DNA of 39,978 nt from Solirubrobacter ginsenosidimutans (GTDB lineage Bacteria > Actinomycetota > Thermoleophilia > Solirubrobacterales > Solirubrobacteraceae): NCBI RefSeq assembly GCF_027587205.1, contig NZ_JAPDOD010000069.1, forward strand, positions 1 through 39,978, written 5' to 3'. A program made the position numbers and the translations under genes. Positions 6,986 to 14,043 of this stretch are shown in pieces (within the stretch, counting starts at the first letter, position 1; each line of letters starts with the position of its first letter). Under the pieces are notes generated by a model that was given only the letters and a program-made list of their open reading frames with translations, searched no databases and had not been told where the DNA came from.

Positions 6986-7861
6986 ATGCGGCGCGTGCGC
7001 ACGACGATCACGCTCAATGAAGTCGACGTTCCGGCCTTCGAACTGACAGGCGCCGACGACGGTCCGTCGCTGAGCCTGATCGGCGGCGTCCACGGCTGCG
7101 AGTACTCGTCGATCGCCGCCGTGATCAAGGTCATGCGCGAGCTCGACCCGCAGCAGCTGCGCGGGTCCATCACCGCGGTCCCGGTGGTGAGCATGGAATC
7201 GTTCACGGAGCGCTCGCCGTTCGTGGTCCCCGCCGACGGCAAGAACCTCAACCGCGCCTTCCCGGGAGACGCCAACGGCACCTACACCGATCGGCTCGCC
7301 CACGACATCCAGACGAAGCTGATCGTGCCGGCCGACGCCTTCATCGACCTCCACGGCGGCGATCTGGTCGAGGCGCTGGAGCCCTTCGCGCTCTACGCCA
7401 ACCCGGCCAGCCGCGACCTCGCGCTCGCGATGGGCCTGCCGTACGTGATCGACTACAGCGCCTCCGACGCGCTGCAGGGCATGACGGTCGCCGGACACGG
7501 CGTGATCGCCGAGGCCGGGGGCACGGGGCAGCTCGAGCCGGCGGCGACGGATCTGCTCGCCAACGGCGTCCTGAACGCCCTCCGCCACCTCGGGATGCTC
7601 CCCGGGCAGCCGGACCGGCCGCGCTCGACGATCCTCACCCGCTTCGAATGGCTCTACAGCACGCCCGCGGGCTTCTGGGTCGCCGACCGGAAGACCGGCG
7701 AGCAGGTCCGCCAGGGCGACCTCCTCGGCGACGTGCGCGACCTCTACGGGGACACCCTGCAGCCGATCGAGGCTCCCGCCGACGGCGTGATCCTCTTCCT
7801 CACCACCAGCGCCGCGGTGAAGGCGAACGGCCTCCTGCTGGGCCTAGGCTGCGAGAGCTAG
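6986..7861 (+). CDS. Succinylglutamate desuccinylase/aspartoacylase-family zinc amidohydrolase
   Basis: A 291-residue AstE/AspA-family protein (M14-like zinc carboxypeptidase fold). Zinc ligands are His36 and Glu39 in GGVHGCEY and His123 in DLHGG; DGKNLNRAFPG (about residues 84-94) is the family's substrate-binding stretch, and Glu in GVIAEAGGTG is the likely general base. The C-terminal part (about 215-291) forms the usual beta-rich lid (GEQVRQGDLLGDV, then ADGVILFLTT). It hydrolyses an N-acyl amino acid or related amide in the cytoplasm; the exact substrate cannot be read from sequence. The gene is divergent from the ECF sigma operon and its 3' end overlaps the convergent small gene by 18 bp. 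Confidence 0.88.
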   Translation: MRRVRTTITLNEVDVPAFELTGADDGPSLSLIGGVHGCEYSSIAAVIKVMRELDPQQLRGSITAVPVVSMESFTERSPFVVPADGKNLNRAFPGDANGTYTDRLAHDIQTKLIVPADAFIDLHGGDLVEALEPFALYANPASRDLALAMGLPYVIDYSASDALQGMTVAGHGVIAEAGGTGQLEPAATDLLANGVLNALRHLGMLPGQPDRPRSTILTRFEWLYSTPAGFWVADRKTGEQVRQGDLLGDVRDLYGDTLQPIEAPADGVILFLTTSAAVKANGLLLGLGCES

Positions 7862-8146
7862 ACCAGCGGGCACGTCGGCCCGCAGCCGCACACCCGCGAC
7901 CAGCGCGCGGTTGAACGCGCGCGTACCGAGCGATGCGTGCAGCGAGACCAGCTGCGCCGACACCCACGGGCGCCCGAAGGCCGGCACCGTGAATGCCTCG
8001 GCGGTCGTGATCCACACGCGGCCCACCCGTCCGCGCGTCATCGGCACCAGAAAGCTCTGGACGAGCGGCTCGCCGTCGAACTCGGCGGCCAGCGAGACAT
8101 CGGGGATCTCGCGGATCAGATCGAACGCCACGGTGTGAATCTCCAC
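7844..8146 (-). CDS. Small hypothetical protein
   Basis: About 100 residues with no recognised domain; readable segments are VAFDLIREIPDVSLAAEFDGEPLVQSF and VWITTAEAFTVPAFGRPWVSAQL, which suggest a beta-rich fold. The start is uncertain. GTG at 8146 is used here, GTG at 8170 or TTG at 8200 would extend it, and the stretch 8171-8184 is locally AT-richer and could hold a promoter -10. It follows the 91-residue gene within 6 to 60 bp and overlaps the convergent aspartoacylase 3' end by 18 bp. The coding call rests on an open frame and position only. Confidence 0.45.
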   Translation of the reverse strand: MEIHTVAFDLIREIPDVSLAAEFDGEPLVQSFLVPMTRGRVGRVWITTAEAFTVPAFGRPWVSAQLVSLHASLGTRAFNRALVAGVRLRADVPAGLALAA

Positions 8147-8206
8147 AACCGTGGGAGAGGGGTCAACCACCTCGAAAATACAACCCCCCGGACGGGCCAA
8201 TGCGCG

Positions 8207-8482
8207 CTATTCCGAGTGTTTCCCGAGGAGATAGTCGATGTAGATCGGACGCCGGACTTCCAGAGCGGCTTCGTCGTGGCGAAGCACTTCGAGCATCTGG
8301 CGGCTCCAGTGCAGGGCGTCCTCCTCGCTGCGCTCGAGTGACCCTCCGGCCGCCTCGGCAGCAGTGCCTTCCTGGATCAGCCGCCAGAAGAACTTCACGT
8401 CGAGCCGGTGCTCCGCGCGCTTGACGGCGCGGTCGTGCAGCTCGCGGGTGGGCAGTGCGTCGAGCTCCTCGAAGGTGGTCAC
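8207..8482 (-). CDS. Small conserved-looking hypothetical protein coupled to GGDEF-EAL gene
   Basis: A 91-residue acidic, helical protein with no catalytic motif (FEELDALPTRELHDRAVKRA, then LDVKFFWRLIQE, ending RPIYIDYLLGKHSE). The GTG at 8482 is chosen because it forms a GTGA overlap with the stop of the GGDEF-EAL gene; a frame reaching 8542 merely shadows that gene. From memory, similar proteins with an ELHDRA-like helix and a PIYIDYL ending occur in other Solirubrobacterales, but no function is known. Translational coupling to a c-di-GMP enzyme suggests a partner or an adaptor. The sequence alone does not show which. Confidence 0.75.
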   Translation of the reverse strand: MTTFEELDALPTRELHDRAVKRAEHRLDVKFFWRLIQEGTAAEAAGGSLERSEEDALHWSRQMLEVLRHDEAALEVRRPIYIDYLLGKHSE

Positions 8483-10569
8483 GAGCCGGAGGTTATCCGT
8501 GTCCCGGGTGCGCCGAAAAGGTAGCCCTGTGCGAGCGTGCATCCGAGCTCGCGCAGCAGCGCCGCCTGGGACTCGTGCTCGACCCCCTCGGCGATCGCGT
8601 CGATGCCCAGCGCCTTCGCGAGCGAGACGATCGCCGAGACGATCGCCGTGTCCCCCGGGCTGGTGCCGAGCTGCCCGACGAACGAGCGGTCGATCTTGAC
8701 CGCGGCGACCGGCAGATCGCGCAGCGACGAGTAGCCGGTGCCGAAGTCGTCGAGCACGAGCACGACGCCCATCGCGCGCAGGTCGTCGAGGTTGCGGCGT
8801 GCGGTCTTGGGCGCGCCGAGCAGCACGGTCTCCTTGACCTCCAGGCGCAGCCGCGAGGACGGCAGGCCGCTCGAGCGCAGACAGTCGGCGACGAGCGCGG
8901 GGAGGTCGGGCTGCGCGAGCTGGCGGCGCGAGAGGTTCACATCGACCACCGGCCCGTCAGGCGACAACCCGAAGCCCGCGGCGGTCTCGTGACACGCCTG
9001 CATCAGCGTCCACGCCCCGATCTCCACGATCAGCGCCGACTCCTCGGCGACCGGGATGAAGTCGGCCGGCGCCGACATCACGCCGCCCGGCGAATCCCAG
9101 CGCAGCAGCGCCTCATGCCCGACGACCGCCGAGTCGGCGAGTCGCACGATCGGCTGGAACGCGAGCCGCAGCTGCCCGAGCGAGAGCGCCCGCTCCAGCG
9201 CCGCCGCCGTCCGCAGACGCTCGCGGGCATGCCGGCGCAGCCGCGTGTCGAACACCTCGACCCGCCCGCGACCCTCGGCCTTCGCGCGGTACGCGGCGGC
9301 ATCGGCGTCGGCCAGCAGCGCGTCCGGGTCGCGGCGGCCGGCGGCGCCCAAGGCGATCCCGATCGAGGCCGAGAGCCGGTGCTCGATCCCCTCGACGTCC
9401 ATCGGCTCGTGGATCGCCTCGGTCAGGCGATGCCCGAGCGCGATCGCGGTGGACTCGTCGATGTCCTCGCAGACGACGACGAACTCGTCCCCGCCGAGCC
9501 GCGCGACCGTGTCCGCGGGCCGCACCGTCGCCACCAGCCGCCGGCTGAGCGCGATCAGCAGCGAGTCACCGGCGGCATGCCCGTAGAGGTCGTTGACGCC
9601 CTTGAAGTCGTCGAGGTCGATGAACAGCACGCAGGCCGAGCCGTCGTCGCGCCCGGTCCGCGCCAGCGCGTGGATCAGCCGCTCGCGGCACAGCGCCCGG
9701 TTCGCCAGCCCCGTGAGCGGGTCGTGCAGCGCCTCGTGGCGCATCTGCTCATCGCTGCGCAGCCGCCCCATCGCCGTCGCGAGCACGTTGGCGACGCCGC
9801 GCAGGAAGTTCTCCTGATCCTCGTTGAGCGGGTGCTCGGGGACCACGCCGACCTCGCCGAAGACCTCGTCGCCGGTGCGGATCTCAAAGCGCAGCGCCGC
9901 ACCGCCCGCCGCCGGCCCCCACGCGGCGAGCGTGACCGTGTCGCGGACGACGAACGCGCCGGTCAGCGGCATCGTCTCGCGCAGCTTCTCGACCGCCTCG
10001 GCGGCCAGGTCGCCGACGTCGGCCCCGGCCAGCGCCCGCTCGCCCAGCGCCGCGACGGCGGCCACCTGCTTGGACTGTCGCTGGACCCGCGAGAGCGCCT
10101 CGCGGTGCGCGGTCATGTCGCGCCCGATCGCCAGCAGCAGCGGGCCCGCCTCGGTCTCGACGATCCCCCAGCTCATCTCGCCGACGAACTCGGTTCCGTC
10201 GCTGCGCAGGCCGTCGGCGCGGGTCGAGAAGCGCAGCGGGTGATCCGTCGCGAAGTACAGCTCCATGTTGCGCGTGTAGCGGTCGCGTAGCCGCTCCGGC
10301 CAGAGCACCTGCACCGGCTGGCCGAGCAATTCATCCTGCGAGTAGCCGAAGAGCGCTTCGGCGTGGGCGTTGACGAAGACGATCCGATGGTCGCGCCCGG
10401 AGGCGACCGTGGCGTCGGGGAGGCCCTCGAGCACCGCGCGCAACGCGGCCTCGCGACGACGCAGCCGGTCCTGCAGGCGTGCGGGGTCGACGGTCTCAGC
10501 CGCGCCCACGCCAACCGGCGCGAGGAGGAGCGCTTCCAGGTCCTCCGGATCGTCTTTGTGCACATCCAT
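8479..10569 (-). CDS. PAS-GGDEF-EAL bifunctional c-di-GMP enzyme
   Basis: A 696-residue cytoplasmic protein. A PAS domain lies at about residues 40-155 and a GAF-like region at about 170-270. The GGDEF domain has an intact GGDEF (359-363) and an RxxD inhibitory site five residues before it (R350-D353). The EAL domain shows EALLR (486-490), VNLSRR, LEVKE, DDFGTGYSS, KIDRSF, AEGVE and AQGYLFG, so both synthesis and hydrolysis of c-di-GMP look possible. The PAS and GAF parts should sense a small ligand or redox state. ATG at 10569 is preferred over the TTG at 10587. It is the first of three coupled minus-strand genes and is divergent from the acetamidase. No transmembrane helix is seen. Confidence 0.93.
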   Translation of the reverse strand: MDVHKDDPEDLEALLLAPVGVGAAETVDPARLQDRLRRREAALRAVLEGLPDATVASGRDHRIVFVNAHAEALFGYSQDELLGQPVQVLWPERLRDRYTRNMELYFATDHPLRFSTRADGLRSDGTEFVGEMSWGIVETEAGPLLLAIGRDMTAHREALSRVQRQSKQVAAVAALGERALAGADVGDLAAEAVEKLRETMPLTGAFVVRDTVTLAAWGPAAGGAALRFEIRTGDEVFGEVGVVPEHPLNEDQENFLRGVANVLATAMGRLRSDEQMRHEALHDPLTGLANRALCRERLIHALARTGRDDGSACVLFIDLDDFKGVNDLYGHAAGDSLLIALSRRLVATVRPADTVARLGGDEFVVVCEDIDESTAIALGHRLTEAIHEPMDVEGIEHRLSASIGIALGAAGRRDPDALLADADAAAYRAKAEGRGRVEVFDTRLRRHARERLRTAAALERALSLGQLRLAFQPIVRLADSAVVGHEALLRWDSPGGVMSAPADFIPVAEESALIVEIGAWTLMQACHETAAGFGLSPDGPVVDVNLSRRQLAQPDLPALVADCLRSSGLPSSRLRLEVKETVLLGAPKTARRNLDDLRAMGVVLVLDDFGTGYSSLRDLPVAAVKIDRSFVGQLGTSPGDTAIVSAIVSLAKALGIDAIAEGVEHESQAALLRELGCTLAQGYLFGAPGTRITSGS

Positions 10570-10730
10570 GCCCGACTCGGTCGGCAAGCCTACGCAGATC
10601 CGGCTTCCCCCAGCAATAGGGTTCGCGCCCTATCGCGCCTTGGACCGGGCGTCCAAGCGTGTTCCGCCCTGCGGTAGGGAGGAAACCGGTTTCATCAGTG
10701 CGAGCCTGCTCAGTTGTGACCCACGATTGG
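10570..10730. other. Divergent intergenic region with two small hairpins
   Basis: This 161-bp gap separates the GGDEF-EAL gene and the acetamidase. ATAGGG (10616-10621) pairs with CCCTAT (10628-10633), and CTTGGAC (10638-10644) pairs with GTCCAAG (10650-10656). Both promoters must lie here, but no clear -35/-10 pair was found. In the minus direction the sequence does not match the c-di-GMP-I riboswitch pattern. Confidence 0.4.
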
Positions 10731-11768
10731 ATGCAACCGGCGGGCGAGGAAGCCCTTTCACTGATCGAGCGCGGGATCGAGCGGCGCGACTTCGAGCGGG
10801 CAAGCGCCCTGGTGGGCGCGGGAGCGGTGGCACCGGGCTGGTTGACGTCCCCGCAGATCATCGCCGCGGCCGCCGGGCCGGGGCGCGACGCACCGGTTTT
10901 GCAGTCCGGCACCGGGAAGGTCGAGGGCCGCTATCTGCGCTCGACCGGCGAGACGGTCCACTGGGGTTCGCTGCCCGGCGAGGACAGCATTCCTGCAGCG
11001 ACGGTCGCGTCGGGCGCAATGGTCACCATCGACACCATTTCCCATGAGGGCATCCTCGAGGACCAGGGCCGGGACCCGGTCGCGTACTTCGGCCGCTATG
11101 GCATCGGACGCGAGCGCGTGCTCAAGGACGCCGTCGCGCTGGCGGCCTCCGGGCGCGAGCACGGCGGCGGGCCGTCGGTCGTCACGGGGCCGATCGCGGT
11201 CCGCGGCGCGAATCCCGGCGACATCCTGCGGGTGGACGTGCTGGGCCTCGTCCCGCGGGCACCCTACGGCGTCGTCTCCAACCGCCACGCGGGCGGCAAC
11301 GCGCACGCCGTCTCGCTGTTCACGCCCGTCCGCAAGGCCGACGACGGCTACCGCGGCTACCTGCCGGCCGCGCGGCAGCTGCGCGCCGAGTTCCCGCTCG
11401 ACCCGTACATGGGGATCATCGGCGTCGCGGGCGACGCGCTGACCTACAGCGACGGCCTCGGCGTCGGCTCGAGCCTGTACCTCCCGGTGCGGGTGCCCGG
11501 AGCGAAGTTCTTCACCGGCGACCCCCACTACGTGCGCGAGGGCGCGTTCGCCCTGGAGGCGCCGCTGCGGGCGACGTTCCGCCTGACGGTCCTCGACCGC
11601 GGCGAGGCGTCGGAGCGCAGCGTGGCGGACTACTGGGTCGCGCGTGCGCCGCTGGACGAGAAGCTGCGGCGTTCGCTGCGCGACTCGCTGGCCTACCTCG
11701 GCGACGAGCTCGGGATGCCGCGCGCGCTCGCCTTCGCGCACCTCGCGGCCGCCGGCCGGCTGCTTTAG
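10731..11768 (+). CDS. Acetamidase/formamidase-family protein
   Basis: A 345-residue member of the FmdA/AmdA family, which hydrolyses formamide, acetamide or similar short amides to the acid and ammonia. Family features include LRSTGETVHWGSLPG, the segment VTIDTISHEG, NPGDILRVDVLGLVPR and the late stretch GVGSSLYLPVRVPGAKFFTGDPHYVR. The conserved domain begins about 55 residues in; the preceding MQPAGEEALSLIERG helical segment is longer than usual, so the true start may differ (GTG at 10716 is also in frame). The stop overlaps the convergent VOC gene by 4 bp. No transporter or regulator for amides is adjacent. Confidence 0.85.
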   Translation: MQPAGEEALSLIERGIERRDFERASALVGAGAVAPGWLTSPQIIAAAAGPGRDAPVLQSGTGKVEGRYLRSTGETVHWGSLPGEDSIPAATVASGAMVTIDTISHEGILEDQGRDPVAYFGRYGIGRERVLKDAVALAASGREHGGGPSVVTGPIAVRGANPGDILRVDVLGLVPRAPYGVVSNRHAGGNAHAVSLFTPVRKADDGYRGYLPAARQLRAEFPLDPYMGIIGVAGDALTYSDGLGVGSSLYLPVRVPGAKFFTGDPHYVREGAFALEAPLRATFRLTVLDRGEASERSVADYWVARAPLDEKLRRSLRDSLAYLGDELGMPRALAFAHLAAAGRLL

Positions 11769-12199
11769 AGAAGGCCCTTCTCGCGCAGCTGGTCGAGCGC
11801 GCTCGGGCGCTTGGTCAGATCCAGGCCCATGCCGTCGAGGACGGTCGGGGCCTTGGTGAACTGGATGTCGCGGTAGTCGACGATCTCGACCCGGTTGCCC
11901 CACGGGTCGCGGAAATCCAGGCGCGGGCCCGGCTCGATCTCGACCTCGGCCTCGATCAGCGCGGAACGGACCGCGTCCTTGTCGTCGACCACGAGCCCGA
12001 AGTGCCGGCTGTCGTCGGGACCTTGCTCGCGGTCCTCGGACAGGGCCAGGAACTGGTCTCCCATGTCGATGAACGCCATCCCTGGCGCGACCCCGCGCAG
12101 TCGGAGGTCGAAGAACTGGCCGTAGAACGCCAGCGCATCCTCGATGCTGTCGACCTCTAACGCGACGTGGTTGATTCCGATCAGCCGAGGGAGAGTCAT
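11765..12199 (-). CDS. VOC-family (glyoxalase/dioxygenase-like) protein
   Basis: A 144-residue protein with the two beta-alpha-beta-beta-beta modules of the vicinal oxygen chelate superfamily. Likely metal ligands are His11 (INHVALEV), His66 (RHFGLVV) and Glu105 (PWGNRVEIVDY). Members include glyoxalase I, fosfomycin-resistance enzymes, methylmalonyl-CoA epimerase and ring-cleaving dioxygenases; the sequence does not decide which. The ATG at 12199 has only a weak ribosome site. The 240-bp upstream region carries a strong hairpin ending 19 bp before the start and a five-codon mini-ORF further up, so a regulated leader is possible. Confidence 0.85.
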   Translation of the reverse strand: MTLPRLIGINHVALEVDSIEDALAFYGQFFDLRLRGVAPGMAFIDMGDQFLALSEDREQGPDDSRHFGLVVDDKDAVRSALIEAEVEIEPGPRLDFRDPWGNRVEIVDYRDIQFTKAPTVLDGMGLDLTKRPSALDQLREKGLL

Positions 12200-12217
12200 C
12201 TCGGCAGCTTGTCACGG

Positions 12218-12249
12218 GAAGACCTGAGCGCGATTCGCATCAGGTCTTC
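12218..12249 (-). promoter_or_regulatory. 10-bp-stem hairpin upstream of VOC gene
   Basis: GAAGACCTGA (12218-12227) is perfectly complementary to TCAGGTCTTC (12240-12249) with a 12-nt loop. No T-tract follows in either direction, so it does not look like a classical terminator. It sits 19 bp upstream of the VOC start and 58 bp downstream of the mini-ORF stop, in the position of a leader structure or an operator. Confidence 0.5.
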
Positions 12250-12307
12250 GGTTCGCCAGACGCTCGCTATGCGCCTGGTCGTGGGAGGGGAACCACTGCC
12301 CGAAGGA

Positions 12308-12325
12308 CTAGAACTTGAAGCCCAT
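12308..12325 (-). CDS. Candidate 5-codon leader ORF (MGFKF)
   Basis: An ATG at 12325 is followed by four sense codons (Gly-Phe-Lys-Phe) and TAG at 12310-12308. It is preceded by an ideal AAGGAG Shine-Dalgarno (12336-12331) with 5-nt spacing, much stronger than most ribosome sites in this window. It lies about 110 bp upstream of the VOC gene, in a locally AT-richer stretch, and is followed by the hairpin at 12218-12249. It could be a translated leader or chance; the peptide has no recognised identity. Confidence 0.25.
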   Translation of the reverse strand: MGFKF

Positions 12326-12350
12326 GATCGCTCCTTGATCAAGTAGAGAG

Positions 12351-12371
12351 TGACGCGTCCGATTTGCGTCA
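12351..12371. promoter_or_regulatory. Inverted repeat TGACGC/GCGTCA, possible operator
   Basis: TGACGC at 12351-12356 and GCGTCA at 12366-12371 form a 6-bp inverted repeat with a 9-bp spacer. Its placement 15 bp upstream of the strong Shine-Dalgarno of the mini-ORF fits a promoter-proximal operator for the VOC transcript. The cognate regulator is unknown. Confidence 0.3.
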
Positions 12372-12446
12372 TTTGCAGGAAGTTTTGTTGCCTTGCCCTC
12401 TCTTCATCGGTCCCCTGTAGCGCGAGCATTAGGGGTTAGCAAACGA

Positions 12447-13778
12447 TTACCTCGAACGGGGGAGGGAGTGCGCGTGCACCCGGGGCCCGAATCCGAGCTC
12501 CGCCTCGAAGTCGGCGTCGTCGCCGTGGCCGAAGGAGAGGTCGCCCGCGGTCAGCAGCCCGATGAAGACCTCGACGACGTGCGGATCGAGCTGTCCGCCG
12601 GCGGACCGGCGCAGCTCGGCGATCGCTTCGTCGGTGCTGATCGGCTTGCGGTAGGAGTCGCGCGCGGTGATCACGTCGTAGGTGTCGGCGACGGCGATCA
12701 ACCGCGCGCCAGGCGGGATCGCCTCGCCCGCCAGGGCGCTCGGATAGCCGCGGCCGTCCCAGCGCTCGTGGTGGGCGGCGACGATCTCGGCGACCGGCGC
12801 ATACCCGTCGATCCGCCGCACGATCCGCGCGCCGTCCGCGGGGTGGCGCTTGACCTGCAGCCACTGTTCGTCGGTCAGCCGCGAGTCGGCCAGCAGGATC
12901 GAGTCGGGGAAGGCGAACTTGCCGATGTCGTGCAACAGCCCGGCGGTGTGCACGAGGTCCTGGTCCTCCCGGCTCCAGCCGAGCGCCTTCGCCATTGCGC
13001 GGGCGTAGCGGGCGACCGCGGCGGAGTGGCGGGCGGTCATCCGGTCGCGCAGCGCGAGCGTCTCGAGCATCGAGATCAGCACCCCGAGCTGGAGTCCGGC
13101 GAGCCGCTCCGCGCGGTCGCGTGAGAGCAGCAGCTCGCGCAGCAGGTACTGGAACGTGAGCAGCACGAACAGCATCAGCGCGATCGCCTCCACGCCGGTG
13201 CGGGCGTAGAACGTCGCGACGAGCGCGCACAGCACCGCGCTGAGGATCTCCGACGGCAGGACCGGGAGGAAGATCCGCCGGAACCCGTCGGCGAGCGGGG
13301 TGCGCGTCTCGAACGCGTGGTGCCCGCCGATCATCAGGAAGTTCAGGAGGTTCGTGAACAGGAACGTCGCGAACACCAGCAGCGGGAACGCGGCGGACTC
13401 GGGCTGCAGGTCGGCGGCGGCGATGATCAGGCCGCCGACGAGCGGGAAGGTCGCGAACGCGGCGAGGTTCGCGATCAACCGCGGGAGCGGGTTGTGGGCG
13501 CGCGCCTGATCGAAGAGCACGGCGGCGATGCCGATCGCGGTCGCGGGCGCCGGCCCGAGCAACGCCGCAGCCAGCACCAGCGCGAGGAACGAGCCCGAGA
13601 TCCGCTGCCCGCCGTGACTCACCGCGAACCAGTCGGTGGCGAGCGCGAGGCCGAGCAGGAGCACGGTCAGTGCCGGTGGGTCCCAGTCCGCGGCCGTCGA
13701 CGTGAGCGCGGCGACCACGATGGCGACGACCAGCACGACGGCCTCACCGATGGCCAGCGCTGTTGCTCGTGTGAACAC
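12447..13778 (-). CDS. Membrane HD-GYP domain protein
   Basis: A 443-residue protein with a hydrophobic N-terminal half (about residues 5-230, probably six to eight membrane helices in a MASE-like sensor arrangement) and a C-terminal HD-GYP domain (about 245-425). The catalytic motif is LLHDIGKF with the later HHERWDGRGYP, plus AVADTYDVITA, so c-di-GMP phosphodiesterase activity is likely. GTG at 13778 is chosen because the first membrane helix begins soon after; the frame continues upstream to 13925 without family-like sequence. It is divergent from the MMPL exporter with a 265-bp gap. Together with the GGDEF-EAL protein it shows local investment in c-di-GMP signalling. Confidence 0.88.
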   Translation of the reverse strand: MFTRATALAIGEAVVLVVAIVVAALTSTAADWDPPALTVLLLGLALATDWFAVSHGGQRISGSFLALVLAAALLGPAPATAIGIAAVLFDQARAHNPLPRLIANLAAFATFPLVGGLIIAAADLQPESAAFPLLVFATFLFTNLLNFLMIGGHHAFETRTPLADGFRRIFLPVLPSEILSAVLCALVATFYARTGVEAIALMLFVLLTFQYLLRELLLSRDRAERLAGLQLGVLISMLETLALRDRMTARHSAAVARYARAMAKALGWSREDQDLVHTAGLLHDIGKFAFPDSILLADSRLTDEQWLQVKRHPADGARIVRRIDGYAPVAEIVAAHHERWDGRGYPSALAGEAIPPGARLIAVADTYDVITARDSYRKPISTDEAIAELRRSAGGQLDPHVVEVFIGLLTAGDLSFGHGDDADFEAELGFGPRVHAHSLPRSR

Positions 13779-14043
13779 GTTGTGTCTAAGTGTGGAGGCG
13801 CTGGCGCTCGAGTGCTTTCCCAAGGTTCGCCGATCGGCGCCAAGAATCCCGCAAGTTCGCGCCCGTGGTCCGCGTCGGGACACAGATTGCGGTTGGCGTA
13901 CCGCGTGGGAAGCAGGTGCGGTCACCCGTACCGGAAATCGGGGGGGCCGCCTACGCGAGACGCGTGCAGACCCCCGCGCGCCGGTGCGCCTTCAGGCACA
14001 AACTGGCGATCAAGCTTTTTCCTCCCCAGGAGCCCCTCCTCAC
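13779..14043. other. Divergent intergenic region HD-GYP / MMPL
   Basis: This 265-bp non-coding gap must hold both promoters. It contains a 12-bp palindrome CGCCGATCGGCG at 13828-13839, close to the HD-GYP start, flanked by CAAGG and CCAAG, a candidate operator. The MMPL ribosome site AGGAG is at 14028-14032. No known riboswitch pattern was recognised. Confidence 0.4.

Noticed and set aside
8455..10290. 611-codon plus-strand frame opposite the GGDEF-EAL gene
   Set aside because: The minus strand has intact GGDEF and EAL motifs; the plus-strand product is only Arg/Asp/His-rich repeats.
10570..10730. c-di-GMP riboswitch before the GGDEF-EAL gene
   Set aside because: The conserved GEMM-I sequence blocks and tetraloop receptor pattern were not found on either strand.
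12196..12429. 77-residue minus-strand frame over the VOC leader
   Set aside because: No domain and a serine/proline low-complexity run; it would overlap the hairpin and the VOC start. The 5-codon ORF in another frame has the better ribosome site.
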